NCBI GenBank assembly: GCA_964426355.1
Contig: CAYRRA010000030.1
Coordinates: 1-27,163 of the forward strand
Source: JAJFTV01 sp964426355
GTDB taxonomy: Bacteria; Chloroflexota; Anaerolineae; Anaerolineales; Anaerolineaceae
Direction: 5' to 3'
DNA: 27,163 bases
How positions within the stretch are numbered: position 1 is the first letter of the stretch; each line of letters begins with the position of its first letter. The notes under the pieces are model-generated. The model was not told the origin of the DNA. It searched no databases and worked only from the letters and a program-made list of their open reading frames with translations. Shown here piece after piece: positions 1 through 8,178 of this stretch. The translations under genes and the position numbers were made by a program.

Positions 1-6
1 AAAGAG

Positions 7-47
7 TTGCAGCGAAATTGAGCGCATCGCGCTCAATTTCGCTGCAA
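7..47. other. 19-bp perfect palindrome (hairpin)
   Basis: Positions 7-25 (TTGCAGCGAAATTGAGCGC) are exactly complementary to 29-47, with a 3-nt loop (ATC). On the plus strand it is followed by an A-run (46-52), not a T-run. On the minus strand it is followed by CTCTTT. It therefore does not have the form of a standard rho-independent terminator in either direction. It could be a terminator of a gene left of the window, a REP/MITE-like mobile palindrome, or a protein-binding site. The arms are seen directly; the function is unknown. Confidence 0.8.
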
Positions 48-157
48 AAAAACATTTTCTCCACTTTCTGCATCTGGAAGGGGCTGGGGGATGGGTGAAA
101 ATGCATTGCTCTTTCCATAAAATTGATATGCGACTACCCTGTTTTTTTCCTGGAGTA

Positions 158-188
158 TTGATAATGAAAAAAGAAATAGTGCTAAAAT
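158..188 (+). promoter_or_regulatory. Candidate sigma70-type promoter for the HELTH lipoprotein
   Basis: TTGATA at 158-163 could be a -35 box. TGCTAAAAT at 180-188 reads as an extended -10 (TG-n plus TAAAAT). The spacing is 19 bp, long for a strict -35/-10 pair, but the extended -10 can compensate. The predicted start of transcription is near 195, leaving a leader of roughly 90 nt before the ATG at 287. The region 1-286 otherwise holds only the palindrome at 7-47. Confidence 0.4.
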
Positions 189-286
189 AGTTTTATATAG
201 GGCAAACAAACTATTATCCCAAAAATCTACAATTCTTAGATAATTAAATCAGTGAGCATTTAATCTGTGCCAGATGGGAGTATAAG

Positions 287-1675
287 ATGAAAAAGACATC
301 TATTTTCTTTCTTTCTGCTTTAATCCTTCTTCTTATCGCCTGTACCTGTTCGCCGATGTCATTGCTGCAAAAAGGTGGCGAAGATAGCGATATTGTAGAA
401 GAGGCAGAGCCGCCGGTAACAGTATATGAACCGGGACAGGATTTGCCACAGTCAGATGGGGAACCCTATTTCAGCGAGATTGTTTTTTGCAAGGACGTTA
501 CCGATGATGGCGTCCCGATTTCGCCTGGGGTGAGTTTTCCCTCAGGAACCACAGAAATTTGGGCATATTTCACCTATGAACACATGCAGGATGGCATGAC
601 CTGGGGGCGAATGTGGGAAACAGAAAGTGAAATTTGGGTGGATGGTCGCGGAGATTCCTGGGAGGACGGCGATAACGGCTGGGTAGCGTATGGGATCAGC
701 GAAGACGACCCCAGTATTCCCTTGAACGGTAGGTATTGGTTCTCTCTTTATATCGGCGATGAAATGGTTCGCCAGGCATCTTTTTTTGTTGCGGAACCGC
801 AGGTGCAACAGACGAGCAGCTTCCCGGCTTTTGGGGCGATCCAGTTTGCTGAAGGCATTACAGAGGACATTGTACCGTATGGAACCGCAACCGTTTTCCC
901 GGAAGGAACGATCGAGGTTTATGCCGTTTTCCCCTTTGTTGCCATGCAGAATGGGCAGAGTTTTCGCCGTGAGTGGATCAAAGATGGTGAAATCTACGCT
1001 GAACGCGATATGGTCTGGGAGGAGGGTGAGAGCGGCATCGATTATGCTTCCTTGATTGAGGAGGATGGTCTGGATCCCGGAGTATACACACTCAACCTGT
1101 ATATCGATGGGCAGATTGCGCGCAGCGCGAATTTTGAGGTGCTTGGGTCGCAGGCAGCCGCGCCCGGGCAGGCTTATTCCGGACCCGCTGCCCCGGAAGA
1201 TATCATTGATGGGTATTTAATGCCTGCCTGGGAGAACCTGTATTACTCGAATAACGCCGTGCTGAGCGACCTTGCTCAGTGGGCATTGGATAATCACATT
1301 GATATCTATGTTGATATGAACTACGATGGTGATGCGGCTTACCGGCATTCCTGTACTGAACCGCCCGTGATCGGCGCAGTGATCATGTCTTATGCCTATT
1401 GGAATGATCAGAGTTGGGATGAGGTTACCGCAGCTTTAGCGCATGAGTTAACTCACGCAGTACAACACATGAGCGGAAATTACCGCTGCGAGTGCAGCAT
1501 TGAGAAGGAATACTATGCCCATGTTGTGGAGTTCTACGTCCTGCAGGAGAGGGGTCGTATGGATATCTTGGAAAATAAATATGGCGGCATCTACGATGAA
1601 TACACGGGAAAATTCAGCCCTAATAATCTCTGGGAAGCACTGCGAAAAACATATACCGAATGCCCGGATTATTGA
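287..1675 (+). CDS. Lipoprotein with two tandem beta domains and an HELTH metallopeptidase motif
   Basis: This 462-residue protein has a lipoprotein signal peptide with a LIAC lipobox (lipidated Cys19). Two related beta-rich segments (about 58-170 and 180-287) follow. They share the pattern F-x-E-G/D-V/I-T-x-D, then FP-x-G-T-x-E/V and a terminal R-x-A-x-F-x-V strand, so they look like an internal duplication. The C-terminal part (about 300-462) carries HELTH at 386-390, the HExxH zinc motif. Downstream Glu residues at 406, 408 and 415 are possible third ligands (gluzincin style). The start is supported by GGGAG 6 nt upstream. It probably acts outside the membrane as a zinc peptidase with two binding domains. 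Substrate and precise family are not recognised; the protease activity is inferred from the motif only. Confidence 0.8.
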   Translation: MKKTSIFFLSALILLLIACTCSPMSLLQKGGEDSDIVEEAEPPVTVYEPGQDLPQSDGEPYFSEIVFCKDVTDDGVPISPGVSFPSGTTEIWAYFTYEHMQDGMTWGRMWETESEIWVDGRGDSWEDGDNGWVAYGISEDDPSIPLNGRYWFSLYIGDEMVRQASFFVAEPQVQQTSSFPAFGAIQFAEGITEDIVPYGTATVFPEGTIEVYAVFPFVAMQNGQSFRREWIKDGEIYAERDMVWEEGESGIDYASLIEEDGLDPGVYTLNLYIDGQIARSANFEVLGSQAAAPGQAYSGPAAPEDIIDGYLMPAWENLYYSNNAVLSDLAQWALDNHIDIYVDMNYDGDAAYRHSCTEPPVIGAVIMSYAYWNDQSWDEVTAALAHELTHAVQHMSGNYRCECSIEKEYYAHVVEFYVLQERGRMDILENKYGGIYDEYTGKFSPNNLWEALRKTYTECPDY

Positions 1676-2601
1676 GATTTCTCGCGGATGTTTTTCCGGC
1701 GAATGAGCAGGATGAGTACCACGCAGGCTGCGCCATTGACCAGCGTGGTGAACAGGCTGCCTTCCGGTCCAAACGCTCCTCCGCTGAGAAGGGAAGAGCC
1801 TTGGGCACCCAGGTGAAATAATGCCGGACCGCTGAATTGAAAACCACTGACGGAGAAGCCGAGCAGGCTGCCTTGTGTCCAATTCCAGGCGGCATGCAGA
1901 CCGCAAGCGCCCCACAAACCGCCCTCCCATAATGCCACCAGGGCAAACAGCAGCCCTGCGACGACCAGGTTAACGACTGCCAGGATGGAAATATTGGGGT
2001 TCAACAGGTGAAGAACGGCAAAAACGGAGGAGGAAATCAACACGCCCCAAAACGGTGATTTGCGCACAGCGATAACGGGCATCAGCCAGCCGCGCATCAC
2101 CAGTTCTTCGATTGAGCTTTGAAAGAGCCATGCGGGTAGAACCAGAAACACCGATAAGATGGAGATAATATAACGCCCGGGCAGGCTGGAAACGGGCTGC
2201 AGGCATCCACACACAGCCAGGAGAAGCGTGATGAAGAGGAATAGTCCGCAGCCTATTAGCAGACCACGCGCCAGTTTGAACAGCGCGCCGTTCTTCTCCA
2301 ACCCCAGAGAGCTCAAGCCGCGTTTTTCTACCAGGCGTACCCACAACCACAACAAGAGACCGGTGGGGGCAAGGGTAAGAAGGAAGAATACGGACATCCA
2401 CAGGGCTGCGCTCAACGGTTCTTCTCCGGTAGGCAGCAAACCAAAGAGCATCAGAAAAGCCAGGGGAATGCTGCCGATCAACTGCCCGCCAAATGTGAAG
2501 ACGATAGCCAGAACGAGCGCCAGCAGCACTGGGGGAAGCCAGCGGGCATTGCGCGCCAAACTGAACAAGCGGTTTTCGGGGTTGAATACGTTCTTTATCA
2601 T
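1669..2601 (-). CDS. CPBP family intramembrane metalloprotease (CAAX/Abi type)
   Basis: This 310-residue polytopic membrane protein has about eight hydrophobic segments. It carries the CPBP signature: EExxxR (E165, E166, R170), a second motif FxxxH with H198 in an F-A-V-L-H-L-L-N context, and a third motif H-A-A-W-N near residue 240. The family includes Rce1/CAAX prenyl proteases, bacteriocin self-immunity proteins and MlrA; the substrate cannot be told from sequence. It is transcribed towards the HELTH lipoprotein and the last 7 bp of the two genes overlap (1669-1675), so they are convergent and not an operon. Both are putative membrane-associated proteases, but a functional link is speculation. 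Confidence 0.9.
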   Translation of the reverse strand: MIKNVFNPENRLFSLARNARWLPPVLLALVLAIVFTFGGQLIGSIPLAFLMLFGLLPTGEEPLSAALWMSVFFLLTLAPTGLLLWLWVRLVEKRGLSSLGLEKNGALFKLARGLLIGCGLFLFITLLLAVCGCLQPVSSLPGRYIISILSVFLVLPAWLFQSSIEELVMRGWLMPVIAVRKSPFWGVLISSSVFAVLHLLNPNISILAVVNLVVAGLLFALVALWEGGLWGACGLHAAWNWTQGSLLGFSVSGFQFSGPALFHLGAQGSSLLSGGAFGPEGSLFTTLVNGAACVVLILLIRRKNIREKSQ

Positions 2602-3261
2602 GTGGTTATTTTAACTTGAATTCGAAAACAAGATTTTTTTACCTGCCTCTCCCGCTCCCAATGTGGAGGCTGTCCCAAAAGCTGGAGGAGCGTTCATTGT
2701 GCCCACCGCAACCCAATCATACCTGCGACCGGTTTGGCATCCCGAATAAGATGAGGGGTCCCCTTTGCCTCTGCGTGGCAGGCTGCGCTGCTGTACATAC
2801 GCCTGCGTACATCCGCACGGTTGGATGGGGAGCGAGGAGAGTAAAGAGGAAAGGCAGCCACAAAGTACACGAAAGAACACGAAATATTTCCTTTTTTCTT
2901 CGCCAACTTCGTATCTTTGACCCGAGCTCTGGCACAGAAAGAAAACACGTAACGAGGCTGTCTTTTTTGGACAGTTTCACACAGTGCTAAAAATCAAGAG
3001 ATTTATCCTGCATCGGTTCACATCCTCATCCGCAGGAGAATAAATTCCTCCGGCTGTAAAACAGCGCTCCTGCGGGACTGCGCATCAGCGGTGTATGTAA
3101 ATTGAGCCGGATTGATTCCGCGCTGTCAGACCTTCTCCGCCGCGCAAACAAACCCGCTTGACCTTATCGGTGTGATGACCGGGGCAGACAACTGCGATAG
3201 CTGTGTTACAGTATTGGGGCGGGAGTAAAAACCCCAACCCCGAATTTTTGCGGCATTTTTA
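2602..3261. other. 660-bp intergenic stretch without a convincing gene
   Basis: The open frames here are short, overlap each other on both strands, are rich in Cys/Arg/Pro without domain-like pattern, and lack ribosome binding sites. The stretch has two direct copies of GAGGCTGTC (2666-2674 and 2954-2962), a repeated ACACGAA near 2870-2882, and a compound hairpin at 3030-3075. It lies upstream of the minus-strand CPBP gene, so its left edge should hold that gene's promoter, but no clear -10/-35 pair was found. The region may be a degraded insertion or a repeat-rich spacer. Confidence 0.5.
3030..3075. other. Compound inverted repeat (outer 9-bp stem, inner hairpin)
   Basis: CCGCAGGAG at 3030-3038 pairs perfectly with CTCCTGCGG at 3067-3075. 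Inside lies a second perfect hairpin, GCTGT (3053-3057) and ACAGC (3061-3065) around an AAA loop. An alternative pairing GGAG (3035-3038) with CTCC (3048-3051) competes with the outer stem. This branched shape resembles REP-type repeats or a small structured RNA, not a terminator, as no T-tract follows. No function is assigned. Confidence 0.6.
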
Positions 3262-5730
3262 TCAAGGGATGGCAAATTCAATCTTGAAGGTAGTCCCCGG
3301 GTTTCTTATCACCTCTAACTCACCTTCGATTTGTATGGCGAGCATCTTGACGAGCCGCAAACCCAGAGATTGTACCTGGTCGATGTCGAAATCAGGGGGC
3401 ATGCCAATTCCGTCATCTTTCACAATTAACTGGATGACACCATTTTCCAGCCTGATCAATGAAAGGTGAATGGTGCCCTCATCCTGGTTGGGGTAGGCGT
3501 ATTTGAACGCATTGGTCACAAGCTCGTTGATAATCAAGCCGCAGGGAACCGCCAGGTCTATGGGGATCATGACCTTTTCCATTTTTTTATCGATTCTGAT
3601 GGCTTTTCCGCTTCCGAGGTAGGAATGCATCAGGTAGGCAGTAAGCTCGTTGATGTAATCTTTGAAGTCGATTTGTGCCAGGTTCTCGGAACGGTAAAGT
3701 TTTTCATGGATGAGTGCCATGCTGCGCACACGGTTCTGGCTTTCTTTTAGCACCCCTTTAGTGGCTTCATCGTCCATTTTTCCAGACTGTAAATTTAGCA
3801 GGCTGGATATGACTTGCAGGTTGTTTTTTACCCGATGATGAATTTCCCTGAGCAGCACTTCTTTTTCCCGAACGGAGGCATTAAGCTGGTTAATCGCTGC
3901 TTTACGTTCGGCTGCTTCGATTGTAAGCGCATCATTTAGCTGGCTCAATTCTTTTGTGCGTTCCTGAACGCGGTATTCCAATTCCTGGTTTAAGATTTGC
4001 AGTTTCCCTTCTGCCAGTTTGCGTTCCTTTAACTCATGTCGGATTTGCTCATTGAGGGTTAAATTCTCCACAGCAATGGCGGTTTGGTCGGTGATCAGGT
4101 GAAGAACGCGCAGTTCTTCCTCGGTAAACTCTCTGTAGGTATCCAAAGCGATATTCATGACGCCTACCACCTTGTCCCCAATTTTCAGCGGGAGGCTGAT
4201 CATGCTGGCTGGGACGGTTTCGATATATTTTCCCTTGGTAGAGTGATAATCAAAAACGAAGATGGGCTCCTTTTGGGTAGCTGCCTGGTATGTGATGCCG
4301 TCTTTATCTGGGGCTACGATCATGAAATCTTCCCGCCCGTTCCACCAAAGCGACGTATTGAAACTGAGTACACCATCTTCATAGGAAAACAGGTGAATAT
4401 TGAAGACATGACTCACCAGCCGCATGACAGACCGGGCAACGGTGGAAAACAATGTTTTAAGGTCGCATTGGGAGATAGTGCAAAGGCTGATTTCGAAGAG
4501 AGCTTCAAATTCATTGGCGCGTTGGTTTAACTGGGTGTTTTGTTGAGCCAGGTGTTGTGCCATGAGGTTAAACGCAGACATGACCGTGCCAATCTCATCC
4601 TGCGGGGGTTGGGTAAACTGGAAGGAAAGATTACCATTGCCAAGCTGGCGCGTGCCTTCGATGAGGGCTTTGACCGGTGTAATCACCACTTTTTTCATCA
4701 CATTGCTGGAGAGGAGCATCACCGCAGAGAGAAAAATGGACAGGATTAATAAAAGGAAGAAAAAGACAGCGCGGCTGCTGGCATAAGATTCCTTCTGATC
4801 CACTTCAGTGATCAGTGTCCAATCAGTGTTTCCTACAGGCACAGCATAGGAGACAACTGGTGTGTTTTCAAAGTTGACAGCATGCCCGTACCACTCGATG
4901 CCTGGGTTATCTAAAAGCTCTTGGTATTGGGGGTGGTCAACGATAGAAATATTTGAAAAGATAACGCTCTGATCGGTATGCGCCAACACTTTTCCGGTGT
5001 GATCGACTAAAAACGTCTTTCCGGTTTCTCCAAAGCGAATGTCAGAAACCGTGTTCAAGAAGATATCCACATTCACCCTGGCTGCGATCACGCTGCCATC
5101 GGGTGTAGCACGCGCCAGGATGAGATAGATCTGGTTTGTGGGTGAAAACAGTGTGTCGCTGCGGTATCTTCTCATCATTTGAGCTTGCGTGAACCATTCA
5201 GAGCTGGCAATTGACCCATCTGCAATAAAGATCGTTGTTGCAGGAAGTACCCGGTCTTTGAACTGTAAACTGAAACCTGGCGAAAACCATTCGTGTACAG
5301 AGTCTAGGTGGATATCCCATGGATTCTCCAGGTTGCCACCTTTTTTTCGCAAGTAGTGATGAAGAATTTTTCCGTTCGGGTCAACATAGACCAGTTCATC
5401 TATGGAGGGATTGAGTTCGGAGAGGTCTTGTAACCAGGTCGATTGCATGTCAAATTCATCTGCACCGAACAAGTAGAAAGCTTCAATGGCGTATTCGTTG
5501 TACCGCAGGAATTCGTATATCTTTGTTGATGCATTACGTGCGGCTTCCGCCTGGCGTCCCTGCCACATTTTTTGTTCTGTGGTGTAGGTGAAAATTGTCC
5601 CTACGGTGATAATGATAATTGTGGTGGCAAAAAAGAGGATACCCAACTGAGTCAGGAAATTTCTGCGCAGTTTGAATTTTGGTTCTGTAAACGCTGAAGC
5701 AGCTTTTTGATTGTCTATACGGTCTTCCAT
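3262..5730 (-). CDS. Membrane sensor histidine kinase, Cache-HAMP-GAF-HisKA_2-HATPase
   Basis: This 822-residue kinase is laid out as TM1 (about 28-50), an extracytoplasmic double-Cache-like sensor (about 55-310), TM2 (about 318-340), HAMP (to about 395), GAF (about 408-556), a coiled coil (about 560-625), a HisKA_2 dimerisation domain and HATPase_c. The phosphoacceptor region is HHRVKNN at 631-637, the HisKA_2 signature. The ATPase has an N box (NELVTNAFKYAYP, near 735) and G1 box (DDGIGMP, near 771), so it should be active. It starts 24 bp after the REC-PAS-GGDEF-EAL gene and is probably cotranscribed with it, making that protein the likely phosphorylation partner. No strong Shine-Dalgarno precedes the ATG. 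The ligand is unknown; Cache domains generally bind small molecules outside the cell. Confidence 0.92.
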   Translation of the reverse strand: MEDRIDNQKAASAFTEPKFKLRRNFLTQLGILFFATTIIIITVGTIFTYTTEQKMWQGRQAEAARNASTKIYEFLRYNEYAIEAFYLFGADEFDMQSTWLQDLSELNPSIDELVYVDPNGKILHHYLRKKGGNLENPWDIHLDSVHEWFSPGFSLQFKDRVLPATTIFIADGSIASSEWFTQAQMMRRYRSDTLFSPTNQIYLILARATPDGSVIAARVNVDIFLNTVSDIRFGETGKTFLVDHTGKVLAHTDQSVIFSNISIVDHPQYQELLDNPGIEWYGHAVNFENTPVVSYAVPVGNTDWTLITEVDQKESYASSRAVFFFLLLILSIFLSAVMLLSSNVMKKVVITPVKALIEGTRQLGNGNLSFQFTQPPQDEIGTVMSAFNLMAQHLAQQNTQLNQRANEFEALFEISLCTISQCDLKTLFSTVARSVMRLVSHVFNIHLFSYEDGVLSFNTSLWWNGREDFMIVAPDKDGITYQAATQKEPIFVFDYHSTKGKYIETVPASMISLPLKIGDKVVGVMNIALDTYREFTEEELRVLHLITDQTAIAVENLTLNEQIRHELKERKLAEGKLQILNQELEYRVQERTKELSQLNDALTIEAAERKAAINQLNASVREKEVLLREIHHRVKNNLQVISSLLNLQSGKMDDEATKGVLKESQNRVRSMALIHEKLYRSENLAQIDFKDYINELTAYLMHSYLGSGKAIRIDKKMEKVMIPIDLAVPCGLIINELVTNAFKYAYPNQDEGTIHLSLIRLENGVIQLIVKDDGIGMPPDFDIDQVQSLGLRLVKMLAIQIEGELEVIRNPGTTFKIEFAIP

Positions 5731-5754
5731 TTTTATTTGCGCATTCTGTTCATT

Positions 5755-7863
5755 TTATTCTGAACCCTGGGGCTTTTGGTCAGTCAGGGAGGAAAGCAGG
5801 ACATTGATTCCATTTCCACCCAATGGCTGGTAAAAGAGGCTGCCTTGCCCATACATACAGCCCAGATCTTTCATCGTGCGCTGCTGTTCCTCGGTTTCTA
5901 TACCATCAGCTACCACATGCGCTTTCATTTCTTTTGCCAGCTTCATGATGCTGAGCACCAGTTCTTTTTTTGTCTCGTTGTTTTCAATATCCTGGATGAA
6001 TGTCTGATCAATTTTGATGGTCAGGAGCTCATATCCTTGTGAACTCCCCAGGGTTACATACCCGTTACCGAAACCTTCGATGGTGACCTTGATACCTGCG
6101 TCGGATAAGACACTGAGATTTCTTTGTGCGTTTTCTTCTCTGGTGATGAAATTTCTTTCTGTTATTTCAATACTCAACACCCCTGGCTTTAGCCCGGTTT
6201 CTTGGAGCGTAGACAGGATGTATTCCGCTAATTGCGGTTCGGAGAATTGCCGTGCAGAAAGATTGAGGCTGAATGAAAGGGGGAGGGTTTCGCTTTGGCT
6301 CTGCCATTGGCTAAATTGTTTGCATGCCCGGCGGATAAACGATTTTCCAATTGGGCTCCACAGTCCGGTCTCTTCAGCGATTTTCATCACTTCTTTTTCT
6401 GAGAGGTCTTCGTGTCCGGGTAGTTTCCATGAAAAGAGAGCTTCAAAACCAACAATACGGGAATCATTTAACGATACAACAGGCTGGTACGAGATAGGAA
6501 AGCTGTCTTCCTGGATAGCCTTGCGGAGGATATTCTCGATCTCAATTTTGTTCAGGAGCTGATCCCGTAATTCGGGTTTGAATATTTCGTAAAGCGCTTT
6601 CCCGCGTGCTTTTGCCCTATACATGGCGATATCGGCATCCCGGAGCAGGTCGTTTGCGTTCTGGTAATTGTCTGTGCTGATGACGATACCGATGCTGCCA
6701 CTGATTTCGATGGGTTCACCATCCAGTGGAATGGGCAGTTCAATCTCTTTGAGGATGCGTTCAGTGATGAGAATTGCATCTTCCGGTCTGGCAAGATTTT
6801 CGAGTAGTATGACAAATTCATCTCCACCAATACGAGCAGCAGTATCGGATGCGCGCAGCAAGCCAGAAAGGCGTTCTGCGATGATTTTGATCAACAGATC
6901 ACCGGCGTGATGTCCGCGTGTGTCGTTCACCAGCTTGAAGCGGTCGAGGTCAAGAAACAGAACGGCGTAAACCTCGTGGGGTTGTCTTTTAGAACGCTCA
7001 ATACGTCTTTCCAGCCGATCCGTTAACAAGGTGCGGTTGGGCAGCCCGGTGAGGTTGTCATGCAAGGCGTTATGGACGAGTTGATTTTCCAGGGTCTTGC
7101 GTCGTGTAATGTCTGTCAGTGAGCCGCTCATGCGGAGCGCTGTGCCGTCCTGGTCTCTTACTGCCATGCCGCGCGTCAGCACCCAAAGTGTGTGTCCTTT
7201 GCTGTGGAGCATTCGATGTTCTATTTCCAAATGTGGGCTCAAACCGGCAATATGGCTATCGATGGCTGTTTTTACACCTGGGAGGTCTTCTTCATGGATC
7301 AGTGCGAACCAATCCATCATCGAATTATCAAATTCATCCCCTTCATACCCGACCATTTCTTTCCAACGGTTGGAAAAATAAACAGTGTCACTGCGAAGGT
7401 CCCAGTCCCACACACCGTCATTGGAGCCGCGCAGCGCCAGCATGTAACGCTCTTCGCTTTCTCGCAGCGCTTTTTCCATACGGTGTTTATAAAGCGCTGT
7501 TTCAATGGCAACAACCAGCTCCCGCTCTTCAAATGGTTTGATGATATAGCCGAAAGGTTCAGTAAGCATGGCGCGTTCCAACGTGTTTTCGTCCGCAAAT
7601 GCGGTTAGAAAAACAATCGGTACATCAAGCTGGTCTTTTATTTGGGATGCTGTTTCAATGCCGTCAATCTCCCCACGCAGGTGGACATCCATGAGGATCA
7701 GGTCAGGTTTGTGTTTCAATGCTAAATCGATTGCTTTTTTTCCGGTAGCTGCGATGTCGACAATTTCGTACCCCAGGTTTGATAGTCGATCATGGATATC
7801 CAGCGCGACGATACTCTCATCTTCGACAATCAGGACACGTTTTTTATTCACTAATATTTCCAT
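5755..7863 (-). CDS. Response regulator with REC-PAS-GGDEF and degenerate EAL domain (c-di-GMP signalling)
   Basis: This 702-residue cytoplasmic protein begins with a receiver domain (E14/D15 acidic pair, phosphoacceptor D59, KPF lysine near 110). A PAS domain (about 135-255) and an intact GGDEF domain follow (GGDEF at 346-350, with the inhibitory I-site RASD at 337-340). The C-terminal EAL domain keeps E474-A-L, L-N-L-S-A-R-Q and E-I-T-E. The substrate-binding Arg of EALLRW is Ser (EALFSW), the metal-binding DDFG is EGFG (E596, G597), and the later A-E-G-V-E-T is A-D-G-I-E-T (D653). The prediction is an active, feedback-inhibited diguanylate cyclase with an inactive or c-di-GMP-sensing EAL domain. 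It is the first gene of an operon with the downstream histidine kinase, which probably phosphorylates it. Confidence 0.93.
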   Translation of the reverse strand: MEILVNKKRVLIVEDESIVALDIHDRLSNLGYEIVDIAATGKKAIDLALKHKPDLILMDVHLRGEIDGIETASQIKDQLDVPIVFLTAFADENTLERAMLTEPFGYIIKPFEERELVVAIETALYKHRMEKALRESEERYMLALRGSNDGVWDWDLRSDTVYFSNRWKEMVGYEGDEFDNSMMDWFALIHEEDLPGVKTAIDSHIAGLSPHLEIEHRMLHSKGHTLWVLTRGMAVRDQDGTALRMSGSLTDITRRKTLENQLVHNALHDNLTGLPNRTLLTDRLERRIERSKRQPHEVYAVLFLDLDRFKLVNDTRGHHAGDLLIKIIAERLSGLLRASDTAARIGGDEFVILLENLARPEDAILITERILKEIELPIPLDGEPIEISGSIGIVISTDNYQNANDLLRDADIAMYRAKARGKALYEIFKPELRDQLLNKIEIENILRKAIQEDSFPISYQPVVSLNDSRIVGFEALFSWKLPGHEDLSEKEVMKIAEETGLWSPIGKSFIRRACKQFSQWQSQSETLPLSFSLNLSARQFSEPQLAEYILSTLQETGLKPGVLSIEITERNFITREENAQRNLSVLSDAGIKVTIEGFGNGYVTLGSSQGYELLTIKIDQTFIQDIENNETKKELVLSIMKLAKEMKAHVVADGIETEEQQRTMKDLGCMYGQGSLFYQPLGGNGINVLLSSLTDQKPQGSE

Positions 7864-8178
7864 TTTTCTGGGCGAACAGGATTCACTCCTAAATTTTTTC
7901 CATTACTCAAGCGACATAAATTGCCGGTGTTTAACTTTTAAATGATGTGGTGTCAATAAACCATCAAAAAGGGATAAATAACAGGTAAATATTTTAGGAA
8001 AAATATTCCATCAGGAAAATGAGCCAGATGATGGTTAACCTCAAATGGGATTACTTTATTCGGTCCCACCCATCACCCTTATTACGGTAAGGTGCTCCAC
8101 ATTAAGGTGGGAGGGTGGGAAAAATTCCAATCCCGAATTCAAGTTTCTTAGGAAAATGGCGAGGAGGAAAATTGGCTT
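7864..8178. other. Intergenic region upstream of the signalling operon, with nested inverted repeats
   Basis: This 315-bp AT-rich stretch separates the methyltransferase stop from the start of the REC-PAS-GGDEF-EAL gene, both on the minus strand. It must hold the promoter of the signalling operon, but no convincing -35/-10 pair was found. An AGGAGTG (minus strand) lies about 20 nt before the ATG, too far for a normal ribosome binding site. The notable content is the structure at 8064-8120, listed separately. No credible gene is seen. Confidence 0.5.
8064..8120. other. Nested inverted repeat
   Basis: TCCCACCC (8064-8071) is complementary to GGGTGGGA (8113-8120). Within the loop, CACC-C-TTA (8074-8081, one bulged C) pairs with TAAGGTG (8088-8094). 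Neither strand has a T-tract after the structure; the plus strand is followed by AAAAA. It lies downstream of the methyltransferase stop and about 200 bp upstream of the signalling operon. It could end the methyltransferase transcript by a non-canonical route, act as a binding site, or be a REP-like element. Confidence 0.5.

Noticed and set aside
1669..2601. CPBP protease as the MlrA member of the mlr-like operon
   Set aside because: It is 20 kb away, and CPBP proteins are abundant and diverse. The motif match alone does not support a link.
2616..2990. 124-codon plus-strand frame in the gene-poor stretch
   Set aside because: Cys/Arg/Pro-rich composition, no Shine-Dalgarno, overlapping frames of similar quality on the other strand, and no recognisable domain.
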